This document shows, one piece after another, positions 13,415-24,520 of a DNA stretch of 64,000 nucleotides. This stretch comes from Paralithodes platypus (taxonomy: Eukaryota; Arthropoda; Malacostraca; Decapoda; Lithodidae). Position 1 is the stretch's first letter, and each line of letters begins with the position of its first letter. The DNA lies in NCBI GenBank assembly GCA_032716605.1, contig CM064492.1:49079406-49143405 (forward strand). The letters are read 5' to 3'. Made by a program: the position numbers and the translations under genes. The notes beneath the pieces were generated by a model. That model made no database searches. It had not been told where the DNA came from and was given only the letters and a program-made list of their open reading frames with translations.

Positions 13415-14029
13415 GCCAGATCTCTCCGTAGCCCAGTCGGTAAGGCCCCTTTCCCACATGTGAGATTTCTTACGATTTTCACCGGCGACACCCATATTAG
13501 TGACATGTCGGACAACAAACTTATACCCTCGCATAATAATCGTATGCTTCGGCCGGCCTCGCGTGGACCCTCGCGGTCGTCGCAAATGTTCGGTTTGTTC
13601 AAAATTTGGGACGAGGACTCACGAGGGTTCATTGCCCTTGCAAGCATCGTCGAACATTGCAGAATGATCAGAGAAGCCCTCTGCGATCATCGACGACATC
13701 GGCAAGACATCGCGGAGGGTTTCTCGCAAAAAAAAACTTTGCAACGCTGCATGGCAGCTCGCCGATGCTCTTAGATGGTCCGAGAACATCGACGATGCGC
13801 AAGTCATTGGCAATTTCCTCTTAGATTAGTCGTCGACGTGCGCACAAGTACTCGCAGAGAGTATACCCGCCAGGGGTATGCTCCGGACCAGGCATGCGAA
13901 GGGCCTTGCGACGTAGCACGTAGCGGAATGCTCAAGACACACCTGCCGAGGCCAAAGAGCACCTTCGGCGAGGTGGGTACAAAAAAAAGATTAGGCCTAT
14001 AGTGAACCTGTCAACCCTTTTTCTATGCA

Positions 14030-14752
14030 CCTCTCATGGGGGTTCACCTGTTTTTTTCTGATTTTCTCTCCTTTTCTCTTTCTCTGGTTTGTATCCATTC
14101 AGCCAACTGGTTTAAGACTTTTATCCTCATCCAAGTATCAATATCTTCCTGGCAAGCGATAGCGAACCAGCATTATATTCCCCTGAGTGCCAGGTCCGTA
14201 TATATACGGACTAGGGTCTTGTCACGCCCAGTGCCAGGTCCGTATATATACGGACTCGCCGAAAAAAAATCGTAGCAGCGAAACGACTGCACCTATGGCT
14301 TTCATAATATCTACCACATGTACTCTACCTTACCCTTCTGGCTTCTTGCCACCACCAACACGACCCCCTCCCCCCACCCACTCGCTGACTATCGGTCCTC
14401 ACAAGGGAAAAAAAGGAAAATCTGTGGCGGCGAAACGACTGCACCAATCGGTTCCATATTTGTGTGAAAAGTCACTTACCCTTCTGCCTTCCCCCCACCA
14501 CACTCTCAACCACCTCCCGCCACCCACTTCCAGCGTATCCGTACGAAGAAAAGGAAAAAAAGGAAAATCCGTGGTGGCGAAACTACCTCACCAATCGGCT
14601 TCATATTTATAACCAGAGTCAATTACGCTTCTACCTTCCCCCCACATCTAATGGAGAAAATTAAAAAAGGCGTGGTGTTTGCGTTAAGCCTTAACGCAAA
14701 CATTGAGCCCACCTCGCTGTTTTTTGTTTTATCTTCCTCTCCCTCTCTCCTC

Positions 14753-14794
<42 letters not shown>

Positions 14795-14900
14795 CTTGTA
14801 TCCGTTCGGCCCCGTTCAGCCTACTGTTTTAAGACGTTTACCCCCATCCAAGTTTCAATATTTTCCTGGTGAGCGGTAGCGAGCAAACTTATATATTTTT
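14030..14900. repeat. internal repeats of the 2.26-kb element
   Basis: Segments 14083-14170 and 14795-14885 are diverged direct copies (gttttaagac, atccaagt, tttcctgg, gagcgatagcga). Between them are three diverged units of about 130-150 bp (14270-14640: gcgaaacgactgcacc, accttacccttctgcc). A T-run spans about 14757-14792. Related sequence recurs near 29640-29820, so this inner block is itself a dispersed repeat. Confidence 0.65.
14189..14258. repeat. paired perfect palindrome
   Basis: The word gtgccaggtccgtatatata, completed by cggact, occurs twice 42 bp apart. Each copy contains the 20-bp perfect palindrome AGTCCGTATATATACGGACT or its 18-bp core GTCCGTATATATACGGAC. Confidence 0.85.
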
Positions 14901-15864
14901 TGTTTTGAGAGCAAGCTAAATTTGTACATTATTTGATAGAAAAATTTCTCCGGCGAAGCCGGACATTGCCAATCTCCGAATTGGGGAGAAGAGTCGTTTT
15001 TCTGGTCCCCTTTCTTCCTCATGGTTAACCCCATTAGTTTTCATATTTTATGACGTTGGGCCCATTAGTTTGGCGATTTTAAGATAAATTTTTACATTTT
15101 CGACGAGTTGGGTTGGGTATGAGGGGGGATCTGCTTGGTGTGGGCCAATCGGTGCTCTGCAGACCCCGTAATCTTGTGTCGATCTCTGACCGTTTTGGTG
15201 AGGTCGGTCCTCAAGGCATTAGTGATTTGGGTCTATAATTAGGCCTTGTAATTGGGGTTGGGTGTGACAGGGATCTGCCTTGTGTGGGCCGATCGGCTTT
15301 CTGCAGACTCCCGTTTTCTGATGTTCTTATGTTTTTGCCATGAAATATATGCAAAACGTTTTCGGATAATCTTGCCGAGGTAGTCTCCGAACCATCGCTT
15401 AATTCGCCGAAGATGTCTCGGAACATACCATACGCAGTGGATTCGTTCATCCTTCGCATTATTTCGCAATATTTTATTCAAATGTGACTGTTCTCGCCGA
15501 GGTCATCGGCGAACCATCGCTCAATTTGCTGATGACATCGCATAATGTCGCAGATTACGTCTTACCCATCGGCGACGTCGTCGCCGGGTGTAAACTTCTC
15601 AACGGTTTTTAACGGTAAAAATCGTAGAAGTCACGCACATTCCTTGCGAATTGACAAGACTACGTCCTCGGCGACGAAAATCGTATGAAGTCGCACATGT
15701 GTGAAAAGGGCATAAAGGCTCCCGCTTACCACTGGGAAAACCAGTGGTCGATCCCGCTCGAATTTAGTATATTTTATATTTATTATTTTTTTATTAGTTA
15801 TTTTGGTTATTTAAGTTCTATTTTAGGGTTAGGTTAGGTTAATCTAATCTAATATAATAGTTGT

Positions 15865-16010
15865 ACATTTGAGGGGCGGGGCCAAGGACAGGTTTTAGAG
15901 CTGCCTCCATGGCCTCTCCGTAGAACTGTAATTTTTTTTTTTTTTTTTGGGGGGGGGGATAATATAAAGTTTATGGAATTAAATTCAGCTGTATTTGATC
16001 GTGGCCTAGG
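15865..16010. repeat. shortened inverted copy of 10980-11345
   Basis: Contains ggggcggggccaagga, ttttagagctgcctccatgg and ataaagtttatggaattaaa, the complement of the outer parts of the copy at 11 kb. A T/G homopolymer lies between. Confidence 0.65.
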
Positions 16011-17211
16011 AAAATATTACGGTATTTATTAAGCAGACCACCCACTAATTTTCAACGCAATTCTGAAAAGCATGTTGGAATACTTAAAAACTATACTTAA
16101 TTTTAATGTAATTTTGATTATTTGGAGAAATCTATTGAGAAAATTAGCATTTAAAATTACATGCAAAAGGTCGCCCATACACGGCGGGCCGCTATGTTAT
16201 TGTAATATTGAAGCTTATGTCCTCTGTTAATTCACTTTCTCCTTAATTGGGTTCCTATTAATTAGCACAGATGATGACATATGTGACTGAGGGATTAGGG
16301 GGGGCAGTCCCTCCTAAAGAGTCTTCAGCTTTAGAAGGCCCTCTCGTAGTGAAGGGGTTAGCATCGGTGACCGTGAATAAGTTCTAATGAATGCCGCTAG
16401 TCATTATTTACCCTTATATTACCATTTTAAGTTTAATTTTTAATTTTATAAATAAGCATACCTTTAGGATATACTGTAATACAATTATCCTAGCATGTGT
16501 AAGAGCTTGATTTGAAAAGCCTGCTGCCCCCTCATAAACTTACTGAAATATACATCAGCATGTTGGTATCGCACCCACACATCCCACTGCGAATGTTTTA
16601 CCTACACAATTGTAGGTGTTCTGGATACAGTCGGGGGTTGCATGGTTAGCGCGAATGGTAACTCCATCTGGCGCAAATGGCACCCCCATCAGACGAGAGG
16701 AGGGAGAGGATGAATTCCGTAATAACCTGTATCTCCTATATAAAAAATATTGTTGCACCACAAGGTACATGACTTTTGAAGAAGTAGGACTTATAAATTT
16801 GGTATAAAGAAAGAGTATAGCTCGTAAAGCCTTGAGGTAAGGTAAAAGAGTCCGAAGGAGAGTGTTGGAAGGATGGAGGAATGTTTCCTCCCTTCATCCC
16901 ATTGCTATCTATGTACTTGCAAGCTTTAATCTCAATGTTGGGCCTCTCCTCTCCCTACCTCGTACATGTATAGTATATGTACTGTATAGCGTATGGAATT
17001 TAGTTCTGCCACCGTCTCCATGATAATCTAGATGTGAGGTGCAAGTGTATTATGTTTGGTATATAAAGTTGCCATGTAGGCCTGTGTCTGGTCCAATTTG
17101 AGCTGCATAAGCCTGTAGGCACTCCTTTTGTACACGGTTGAAAATCTCTTCTGGAAGGCATGTCATGTCACTCAGGAAAACCTTACGGCAAGGCATGTCT
17201 TATCTGCCTGG
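16011..17211. other. no gene seen
   Basis: Unassigned sequence. A GC-richer patch at 16560-16720 has a frame on each strand (about 65 codons), but neither shows a recognisable domain. Confidence 0.5.
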
Positions 17212-17438
17212 TTAACCCTTTCACGCATTTATGACGCAGAGGTTGCCAGATTAGTAATAAGAAATAGTTCTCACTCTTATAATTACCTCTCCAAAATTAG
17301 TTTTCCGCCCACAGCTAACTCAGACAACTGCAGAGGTTGAAGTAACTAAACTAAAGGTTTCTAAATACCCCTGATGGTAACAAAGGTTTTAAAGTATCCC
17401 TAATAGGCTCAAAATTGCGTCATGTCGGAGAGGGTTAA
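17212..17438. mobile_element. TTAA element (family 3), 227 bp
   Basis: TTAA at 17212-17215 and 17435-17438. The ends share TTAACCCTYTC and, a few bases in, ATGACGCA. A partial copy lies at 25918-26037. Non-coding. Confidence 0.8.
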
Positions 17439-18629
17439 ATGTTTAATTTTTGCAATGAACATAAACATTAATAGCCTAGGTCCCATTGTGTATCTTCCCT
17501 ATTGAACAGGCAAGCACCTTTCTCATCCCAAATACTTTTCCTTGGGCATTACTCTTACTTTCAGCTCTATTATTGTCTGTTTGGTTCACATGGATTGGGA
17601 ACTTGTTAGTCTTGAACATCTATTTATCTTTCACAGGTGCCCGAGTGATGTCGTTGTGGCACGCAATGGCAAGGAGGTGGTGGTGGTAGACAATGGCAGA
17701 AGCAGATGGTCAAGTGGTAGTACCTGGAGACTGTGAAGGGGGTAGTGACAGCCGATGAGGAAATGGTAGTCACAAGTTCGATTCTTCAACATTGTATACA
17801 GATTTTATGGTAAGTAAGATGATCCAAGCATTATGTTAAATTTTAACAATGTAAATACTTGTACAATATATCATTATTTAAATAAGAGATGTGGTCATTG
17901 GAGGTAGCAAATGTGATTAACTCCTTGCGACGTATATGACGCAATCGCGTCATATGAATAAGTCCACCAAAAACTCATGATGCGATCGCGTGATGTGGAC
18001 TTATCTCTATACCTCTCCAATAAGTTTATGACGCAATTTTGAGTCATATGAGCTCAGTAAGTCCGATAAGTTAGCATACGATAAAACCGTTGGTGGCAAC
18101 CTCGGCCTCCTGCGATAATTCTAACGGCCGCAGTGTTGTGAGTGTAGTGCGAGGCAGTGGCAATGATCCTGGGGCTCCCGCCTCCTTGGACTTACTGGAA
18201 CATAATATGTCTGGGGGAGTTAATGAAGTAAATAATCTACCACCATATAATGTAGTGTACGTGGATTGAAGTCAAATTACTGGTATTTCATTAATTGAGT
18301 GTAGAGGTGTAAGTTGGTTGGTGGAAAAAAACAATACTTCATGCATCCATCCCAACTTTATTTTGTTTTATGAAAGATACAAAAAGCAAAGCTCCCTGCA
18401 ATAAGCATCTCTCCCAAAGTTGAGAGTGATAGTCTTTCTTTTAAATGTTCTATAATTTTTTTAAATATATTTTTGTTTCCTGTATTGGAAAGTGTAAAGT
18501 GCTTCTTCAGTGAAGTGAAATGAAAGGGAGGGGGAGGTGTTTGAGAGAGATATCTGTGCAGTTGTAGCCTCGAGAATGCATATACTGTATTGATATGATT
18601 GGATGTTTGACTGGTGGGTTAGAGGTTAT

Positions 18630-19130
18630 TGTCGTTCCCTAGGCTTCCTGGCCAAACAGCCCAGAGTCCCTAAGGAAGGCCATGGCCACGATCGGGCTTT
18701 TCCACAGGGCTCTCAAGGAGTGTACATTATTTTGTTGGCGTAAGTGATTGTGTGGAATGCAGTCTTCTATGATGTGTTTAATGGTATGGGGTGCTGAGTT
18801 ACATCTTGGGCAGGTGTCGTAGACAGTCTTCTAGTCTCTTCTGATAGCTCAGGAGAGCTGGATGATGCCCACATCTCAACCTGGCCAGGTGGATTCTGTC
18901 CTTGGGTGGATTCGAAAGGGTTCACTTCGGGAGGTAGTGCCTGCAGCAGCATGTTGTCGTTGAGTGATTGGCGAGAGATAAGAGTATGGATGTGCTTCTG
19001 GAAGCTAGTTTGGGGTGGGCAGGGAGGGAGAGATGACAGTATTTGTTATATCCTGTGATGGGTGTGGGCTTGCATATTCAATCACTGATCTTGTGTATTG
19101 TTTGTATACTGTGGTGGTAGAGATTGTTGA
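18630..19130 (-). mobile_element. I-like LINE 3' fragment, internally deleted
   Basis: On the complement it reads from ACCACCACAGTATAC (VYKQYTRSVIEYASP) and jumps by deletion to the region near the QKHI and zinc-knuckle codons. It ends at the shared tail (GGCTGTTTGGCCAGGAAGCC on its strand). Stops are present. It is absent from duplicated copy B at 23.7 kb. Confidence 0.75.
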
Positions 19131-19146
19131 TGTGCTTTGTCTGGTT

Positions 19147-19549
19147 GTTGTTTTTCCCCAAGCTGCCTGGCCGAACAGCCCCAAGGCCCCGAGCAAGGCC
19201 AAGGCCACAACCGAGCGCCCCCACAAAACCCTCCCCGCTGACCACAATAAAGCCTGGGTGACCGAAGCCACTCCACGGCGGGGAGCTGAGGAGGGTGCGG
19301 AAACGCCCGGGAAACCAAAGCCCCACCCAGGGCCCTGTGCCCCTCAGCAATTATGAAGAGAAAGTTGAGGGGCAAAGGAAAGATGTGACGCTTTGGCTTC
19401 CAATCTTGGTAGATTAGGAGGTCAATCCACGCAAGAGACGCAGTCACTTGAGATCTAGAAAATATATAAGTAAAAGGAACAGTCAGAGTAAGCTATGGGT
19501 ATGGCAGAGATCGCTCAGTTCTCACTCTGATAGACCAGCCCATCACCAC
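19147..19549 (-). mobile_element. SINE, full unit, 16-bp TSD
   Basis: Same family as the SINE in the KDM6A exon. It is flanked by tgtgctttgtctggtt at 19131-19146 and 19550-19565, a perfect 16-bp target duplication. The tail (GTTGTTTTTCCCC on this strand) points left. It sits at the right edge of an antisense LINE fragment inside duplicated copy A and is missing from copy B, so it arrived after that duplication or inserted in only one copy. Confidence 0.88.
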
Positions 19550-19608
19550 TGTGCTTTGTCTGGTTAAGACATGTTATTGATTTTTATATTTTTTTCAGAT
19601 TCCATGAT

Positions 19609-19705
19609 GTCATGCGCGACCTCAAGAAGTCACGCGCGACCTCAAGAAGTCACGCGCGACCTCAAGAAGTCACGCGCGACCTCAAGATGTCACGCGCGAC
19701 AAAAC
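19609..19705. repeat. 20-bp tandem repeat (CACGCGCGACCTCAAGAAGT)
   Basis: Five units directly follow an acceptor-like tttttttcag. The same repeat, three units, lies at 23784-23846 in the duplicated copy. CpG-rich against an AT-rich background. Confidence 0.9.
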
Positions 19706-20179
19706 CAAGCCATTTCCATTTTTGCAATATTGTGTAAAGATTCTTGTTAAGCACTATGCTGAACACATTTTTTCAACATCTTAAACTGATTACATAGACT
19801 GAAGAGATTACATTATATAGGCATGAAGGTTTAGGAAGTATTTGTTGTGAAGTAATATTAAACTAGGTAATTCATTATTCAGTCGGGGTCCCCCCCCCCT
19901 CAAAAAGAAAAGAAAAAAGAAAGAAGTGGGGATTAGGCCTGAGTAAATAGATAGATAAGATACAATTCAGTATAGGTTAACTGAAGTGAGACTACTACTA
20001 TAATTTAAGCAGCCAAGCTTGTTAATTGTAGCCTAATAGATAGATAAAATTCAGTATAGGTTAACTAAGGTGAGACTACTACTATAATTAAAGCAGCCAA
20101 GCTTGTTAATTGTAGCCTAAAGTATGTTTAGATCGAAGAAGATTGGTTGGAGGATATCTTATTTCTATCATAAATGTCA

Positions 20180-20610
20180 CAAATGGTGCCAGGGCAGTGA
20201 TGGGCAGTGCCGGGACAGTGAGGAGCAGCGCCGGGCAGTGATGTTCAGCGCTGGGAAAGTGGCGGATGGCACCGGGACAGTGAGTGACGTCGCCGGGGCA
20301 GTGACTGGCGGCGCCGGGGCGGTGACTGGTGGCGCCGGGGCGGTGGCGCCGGGGTGGTGACTGGTGGCGCCGGGGCGGTGACTGGCAGTGACTGGCAGTG
20401 CCGGGGCAGTGACTGGCAGTGCCGGGGCAGTGACTGGTGGTGCCGGGGCAGTGACTGGCACGCCGGAGCAGTGACTAGCGGCGCCGGGCAGTGACGGCGG
20501 CGCCGGAGCAGTGACGGGCGGCACCAGGGCTGTGACACGAGGTGCCAGGTCAGCGACATAAGGTGCCGAGATGGTGACAGGCGGCACCGGGATGGTGACG
20601 GGCGGCATCA
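20180..20610. repeat. GC-rich minisatellite, about 18-21-bp unit
   Basis: Irregular repeats of gccggggcagtgactggcg with variants (gcgccggggcggtgactggt). It lies just left of the 33-bp array, inside copy A's right flank. Confidence 0.9.
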
Positions 20611-20765
20611 GTCTTTAGCAACCCTCTCGGGCGACGCCAAATAGTTCTGCACGACGCCAAGGACTGAATTGATAATGGTAAGCATGATTTGTACAATATA
20701 CACTGGCAATTATAAGCTACTAAATGTGGTAACTTTAAGGTAAATACAACTGGAAAGAGAATGGC

Positions 20766-23375
20766 TGCTAAGAGGACAAACGGGCTCCGTAACTGGTAAG
20801 AGAATGACTGGCACTAGAGCTGGTAAGAGGGTGACTCAGACACCGGCATAGGTAAGAGGGTGACTCGGACACCGGCATAGGTAAGAGGGTTACTCGGACA
20901 CCGGCACTGGTAAGAGGGCGACTCGGACACAAAAATGGTAAGAGGGCAACTACTCGGAACTGGTAAGTGCGAGACTGCTCTGCACCTGAGTGTGACTCTA
21001 CTCGGCACAGGAACTGGTAAGAGGACGATTTGACTCTGCATAGGAACTGGTAGGTGGGAGACTACTCTGCACAGGAACTGGTAAGTGGGAGACTTCTCGG
21101 CACCGGAACTAGTGAGAGGATGACTACTCTGCACCGGATCTGGTGACTCTACTCGGAACTGGTAAGTGGGTGACTACTCGGCACCAAAACTGGTAAGAGA
21201 GCGACTCTACTAGGCACCGGAACTTGTAAGTGGGCGAATCTACTAGGCGCCGAAACTGGCAAGCAGACCCTACTCGGCAACGGAACTAGTAAGTGGGAGA
21301 TTCTACTCAGAACTGATAAGTTGGCGACTCTAATCGGCACCAAAACTCGACAGAGGAAGACTACTCGGAATTGGTAAGTGGGTGACGCTACTCGGCACCA
21401 AAATTGGTAAGTGGGCGACACGACTCTAACTCCAGAACTGGTAAGAAGGCGACTCTACTCGGCACCGGAACTAGTAAGAGGAAGACAACTCTCGCAGGAA
21501 CTGGTAAGAGTCCGATAAGACTCGGCACAGGAACTGGTAAGAGGCAGACAACTCGGCACTGGAACTGGTAAGAGGCAGACTAAGACTCGACAGGAACTGG
21601 TAAGAGGACGACTCGACTCTGCACAGGAACTGGTAAAGAGGCAGACTCGACTCGGCACAAGAACTGGGAAGAGGGAGACTAGACTCGGCACAGGAACTGG
21701 TAAGAGAACGACTAGACTAGACTCGGCACAGGAACTGGTAAGAGGCAGACTCGACTCGGCACAGGATCTGGTAAGAGGCAGACTCGACTCGGCACAGGAT
21801 CTGGTAAGAGGCAGACTCGACTCGGCACAGGATCCGGTAAGAGGCAGACTCGACTCGGCACAGGATCCGGTAAGAGGCAGACTCGACTCGGCACAGGAAC
21901 CGGTAAGAGGCAGACTCGACTCGGCACAGGAACCGGTAAGAGGCAGACTCGACTCGGCACAGGAACCGGTAAGAGGCAGACTCGACTCGGCACAGGAACC
22001 GGTAAGAGGCAGACTCGACTCGGCACAGGAACCGGTAAGAGGCAGACTCGACTCGGCACAGGAACCGGTAAGAGGCAGACTCGACTCGGCACAGGAACCG
22101 GTAAGAGGCAGACTCGACTCGGCACAGGAACCGGTAAGAGGCAGACTCGACTCGGCACAGGAACCGGTAAGAGGCAGACTCGACTCGGCACAGGAACCGG
22201 TAAGAGGCAGACTCGACTCGGCACAGGAACCGGTAAGAGGCAGACTCGACTCGGCACAGGAACCGGTAAGAGGCAGACTCGACTCGGCACAGGAACCGGT
22301 AAGAGGCAGACTCGACTCGGCACAGGAACCGGTAAGAGGCAGACTCGACTCGGCACAGGAACCGGTAAGAGGCAGACTCGACTCGGCACAGGAACCGGTA
22401 AGAGGCAGACTCGACTCGGCACAGGAACCGGTAAGAGGCAGACTCGACTCGGCACAGGAACCGGTAAGAGGCAGACTCGACTCGGCACAGGAACCGGTAA
22501 GAGGCAGACTCGACTCGGCACAGGAACCGGTAAGAGGCAGACTCGACTCGGCACAGGAACCGGTAAGAGGCAGACTCGACTCGGCACAGGAACCGGTAAG
22601 GTGACGACGACTACTCGGCACAGGAACCGGTAAGAGGCAGACTCGACTCGGCACAGGAACCGGTAAGGTGACGACGACTACTCGGCACAGGAACCGGTAA
22701 GGTGACGACGACTCGGCACAGGAACCGGTAAGGTGACGACGACTACTCGGCACAGGAACCGGTAAGGTGACGACGACTACTCGGCACAGGAACCGGTAAG
22801 GTGACGACGACTACTCGGCACAGGAACCGGTAAGGTGACGACGACTACTCGGCACAGGAACCGGTAAGGTGACGACGACTACTCGGCACAGGAACCGGTA
22901 AGGTGACGACGACTACTCGGCACAGGAACCGGTAAGGTGACGACGACTACTCGGCACAGGAACCGGTAAGGTGACGACGACTACTCGGCACAGGAACCGG
23001 TAAGGTGACGACGACTACTCGGCACAGGAACCGGTAAGGTGACGACGACTACTCGGCACAGGAACCGGTAAGGTGACGACGACTACTCGGCACAGGAACC
23101 GGTAAGGTGACGACGACTACTCGGCACAGGAACCGGTAAGGTGACGACGACTACTCGGCACAGGAACCGGTAAGGTGACGACGACTACTCGGCACAGGAA
23201 CCGGTAAGGTGACGACGACTACTCGGCACAGGAACCGGTAAGGTGACGACGACTACTCGGCACAGGAACCGGTAAGGTGACGACGACTACTCGGCACAGG
23301 AACCGGTAAGGTGACGACGACTACTCGGCACAGGAACCGGTAAGGTGACGACGACTACTCGGCACAGGAACTGGT
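20766..23375. repeat. 33/34-bp minisatellite with GGTAAG in every unit
   Basis: The left part (20766-21740) is diverged. About 26 near-identical 33-bp units follow (GGTAAGAGGCAGACTCGACT, then CGGCACAGGAACC), then about 23 units of 34 bp (GGTAAGGTGACGACGACTAC, then TCGGCACAGGAACC). One 33-bp unit lies among the 34-bp ones at about 22628, a sign of exchange. The last three bases before GGTAAG drift from TCT-type to CCG-type along the array. Because 33 is a multiple of three, long frames are open on the complement; I do not take them as genes. Confidence 0.95.
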
Positions 23376-23384
23376 TAGGGGGTG

Positions 23385-24170
23385 GTGATCAGTGATGGTG
23401 GTGGCGGCAGCCGACAGTGAAGTGGTAGAACCTTGCAATGTCTGTATTGGTCACACATACAATTCTTAAACACTGTATGCCAATTCAATGAAAAGTAATA
23501 TGACTCGACCGTTTTGTTTAATTTAAACTAATTTCATATTTCAAATGCTTCTGAAATTTAGAATGTATCTACTAAAAATATATGTGGTCATGGGAGGTAG
23601 AAAGTATGAGTCTAGTAGTAATGAATAACTATGTAATATTGTAAAGCTTAACCGAAGTCGGATTACTGGTATACTTCACACAGCCCAGCTGCAATTGTAG
23701 CTTCGAACGCTTTAATTGACGAAATTGGATGTTGGACTAGCTGAGGTTAAGACATGTTATTTATTCAAATCTATTTTTCAGATCCTATGAAGTCATGCGC
23801 GACCTCAAGAAGTCACGCGCGACACCAAGATGTCACGCGCGACAAAACCAAGCCATTTCCATTTATGTAATATTGTGTAAATACTCTTAAGAACTATGCT
23901 AAGCACATTTTGTTGAACTTAAAGAAGCAATCTAATATTCAAATATCTAAATTAGTAAGAGCGTTACATAGAGAAAAGATTTATGATCATGTTGAAGTGT
24001 TCGGTAGTAATAGCTTTGAAAGATATAATGGCTGTAATTCAGTATAACTTAACTAAAGTGAGAACACTACTTTACTTCATGCAGCAGAGCTTGGCAATTA
24101 TAGCCTAATGTATGTTTAGATCAGAGGTGGTTAGATGGCATATTGGTGTCTCAGGAAAAGATTCTTATAT
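23385..24170 (+). repeat. segmental duplication copy B
   Basis: The shorter copy of 17640-20125, lacking the LINE/SINE insert. It keeps the acceptor-like tctatttttcag and three 20-bp repeats (23784-23846), but the donor-like site has become aaaagtaat. Confidence 0.6.
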
Positions 24171-24404
24171 TAAAAGTGGTAATTGGGCCTGAGTATATAG
24201 ATAGATCCTTCAATGTGGTACACACAATAGGTTCCCAATGACGGTCTGGGCAGCCACCTCACACCAGAGGGACGTGGACTTAGGGGTGATTGTCACAATC
24301 ATCGACACCACGTTAAAAAAAGCGCGGCTCATGACACCACCTCCAGGGTGAACCATGGAAGTGTGTCTGTGTTGTGGCTGCACAAAGTTTACCTGCAATT
24401 ATTG

Positions 24405-24520
24405 TTTTAACCACCAACCAACTTCTCCTCTAAACTCAATTAATGAAATCACCAAATACATGTGGCACTCAAAGGACTCGAACCTAGGATACTCGCATCG
24501 AAATTCCGCGCAGATTTGTT
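24405..24520 (-). repeat. tRNA-like SINE, antisense
   Basis: The complement has GGTTCGAGTCC-like sequence and the same body as 4195-4350 (aactcaattaatgaaatcacc, catgtggcac on this strand). Confidence 0.62.

Larger units (their letters stand above)
13447..15710. mobile_element. 2.26-kb TIR element, non-autonomous, inside a tRNA-like SINE
   Basis: The ends are imperfect inverted repeats of about 44 bp: CCCTTTCCCACATGTGAG.. with ACGATTTTCACCGGCGAC, against CCCTTTTCACACATGTGCG.. with ACGATTTTCGTCGCCGAG. The flanks are the two halves of a tRNA-like sequence (13425-13446 and 15716-15772), so the element inserted into it. The target copies look like TAAGGC and TAAAGGC; the exact length is unclear. 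The sub-ends are rich in CGATG/TCGGCGA words. No transposase is visible. Confidence 0.72.
13415..15775 (+). repeat. tRNA-like SINE, split in two
   Basis: The left half has CCGTAGCCCAGTCGGTAAGGC, an A-box-like start given here within positions 13426-13446. The right half has CTCCCGCTTACCACTGGG, AAAACCAGTGG and the B-box-like GGTCGATCCC (about 15719-15755). Rejoined across the 2.26-kb insert they form one tRNA-like head with a CCACTGG/CCAGTGG hairpin. Whether the 3' body extends further is not clear. Confidence 0.6.
17640..20125 (+). repeat. segmental duplication copy A with exon-like block
   Basis: Copy A resembles 23385-24170 at its left end (gtggtggtgg.. gacagccga), at gaagtcaaattactggta, around ggatgtt.gactgg, at ggttaagacatgttatt with the 20-bp repeats, and at the right end (ttcagtataggttaactaa). 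The LINE fragment and SINE at 18630-19565 are extra in A. A splice-like pair (tctttcacag at 17630-17639 and gtaagt at about 17812) bounds a 170-bp stretch with no long frame. The right end carries an 83-bp tandem duplication (19953-20119). This could be an old non-coding transcript unit. Confidence 0.6.

Noticed and set aside
13402..13824. overlapping short frames at the left end of the 2.26-kb TIR element
   Set aside because: Frames open on both strands at once in CG-rich sub-terminal repeats; no transposase motif.
20177..20608. Pro/Ala/Thr-rich frame on the complement of the GC-rich repeat
   Set aside because: Low-complexity translation of a minisatellite, with an equally open overlapping frame.
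21455..22753. 432-codon open frame on the complement of the minisatellite (repeating SSLPLTGSCAE)
   Set aside because: It exists only because the unit is 33 bp; another frame is open over the same array (VCLLPVPVPSR). No unique sequence or start context supports a protein.
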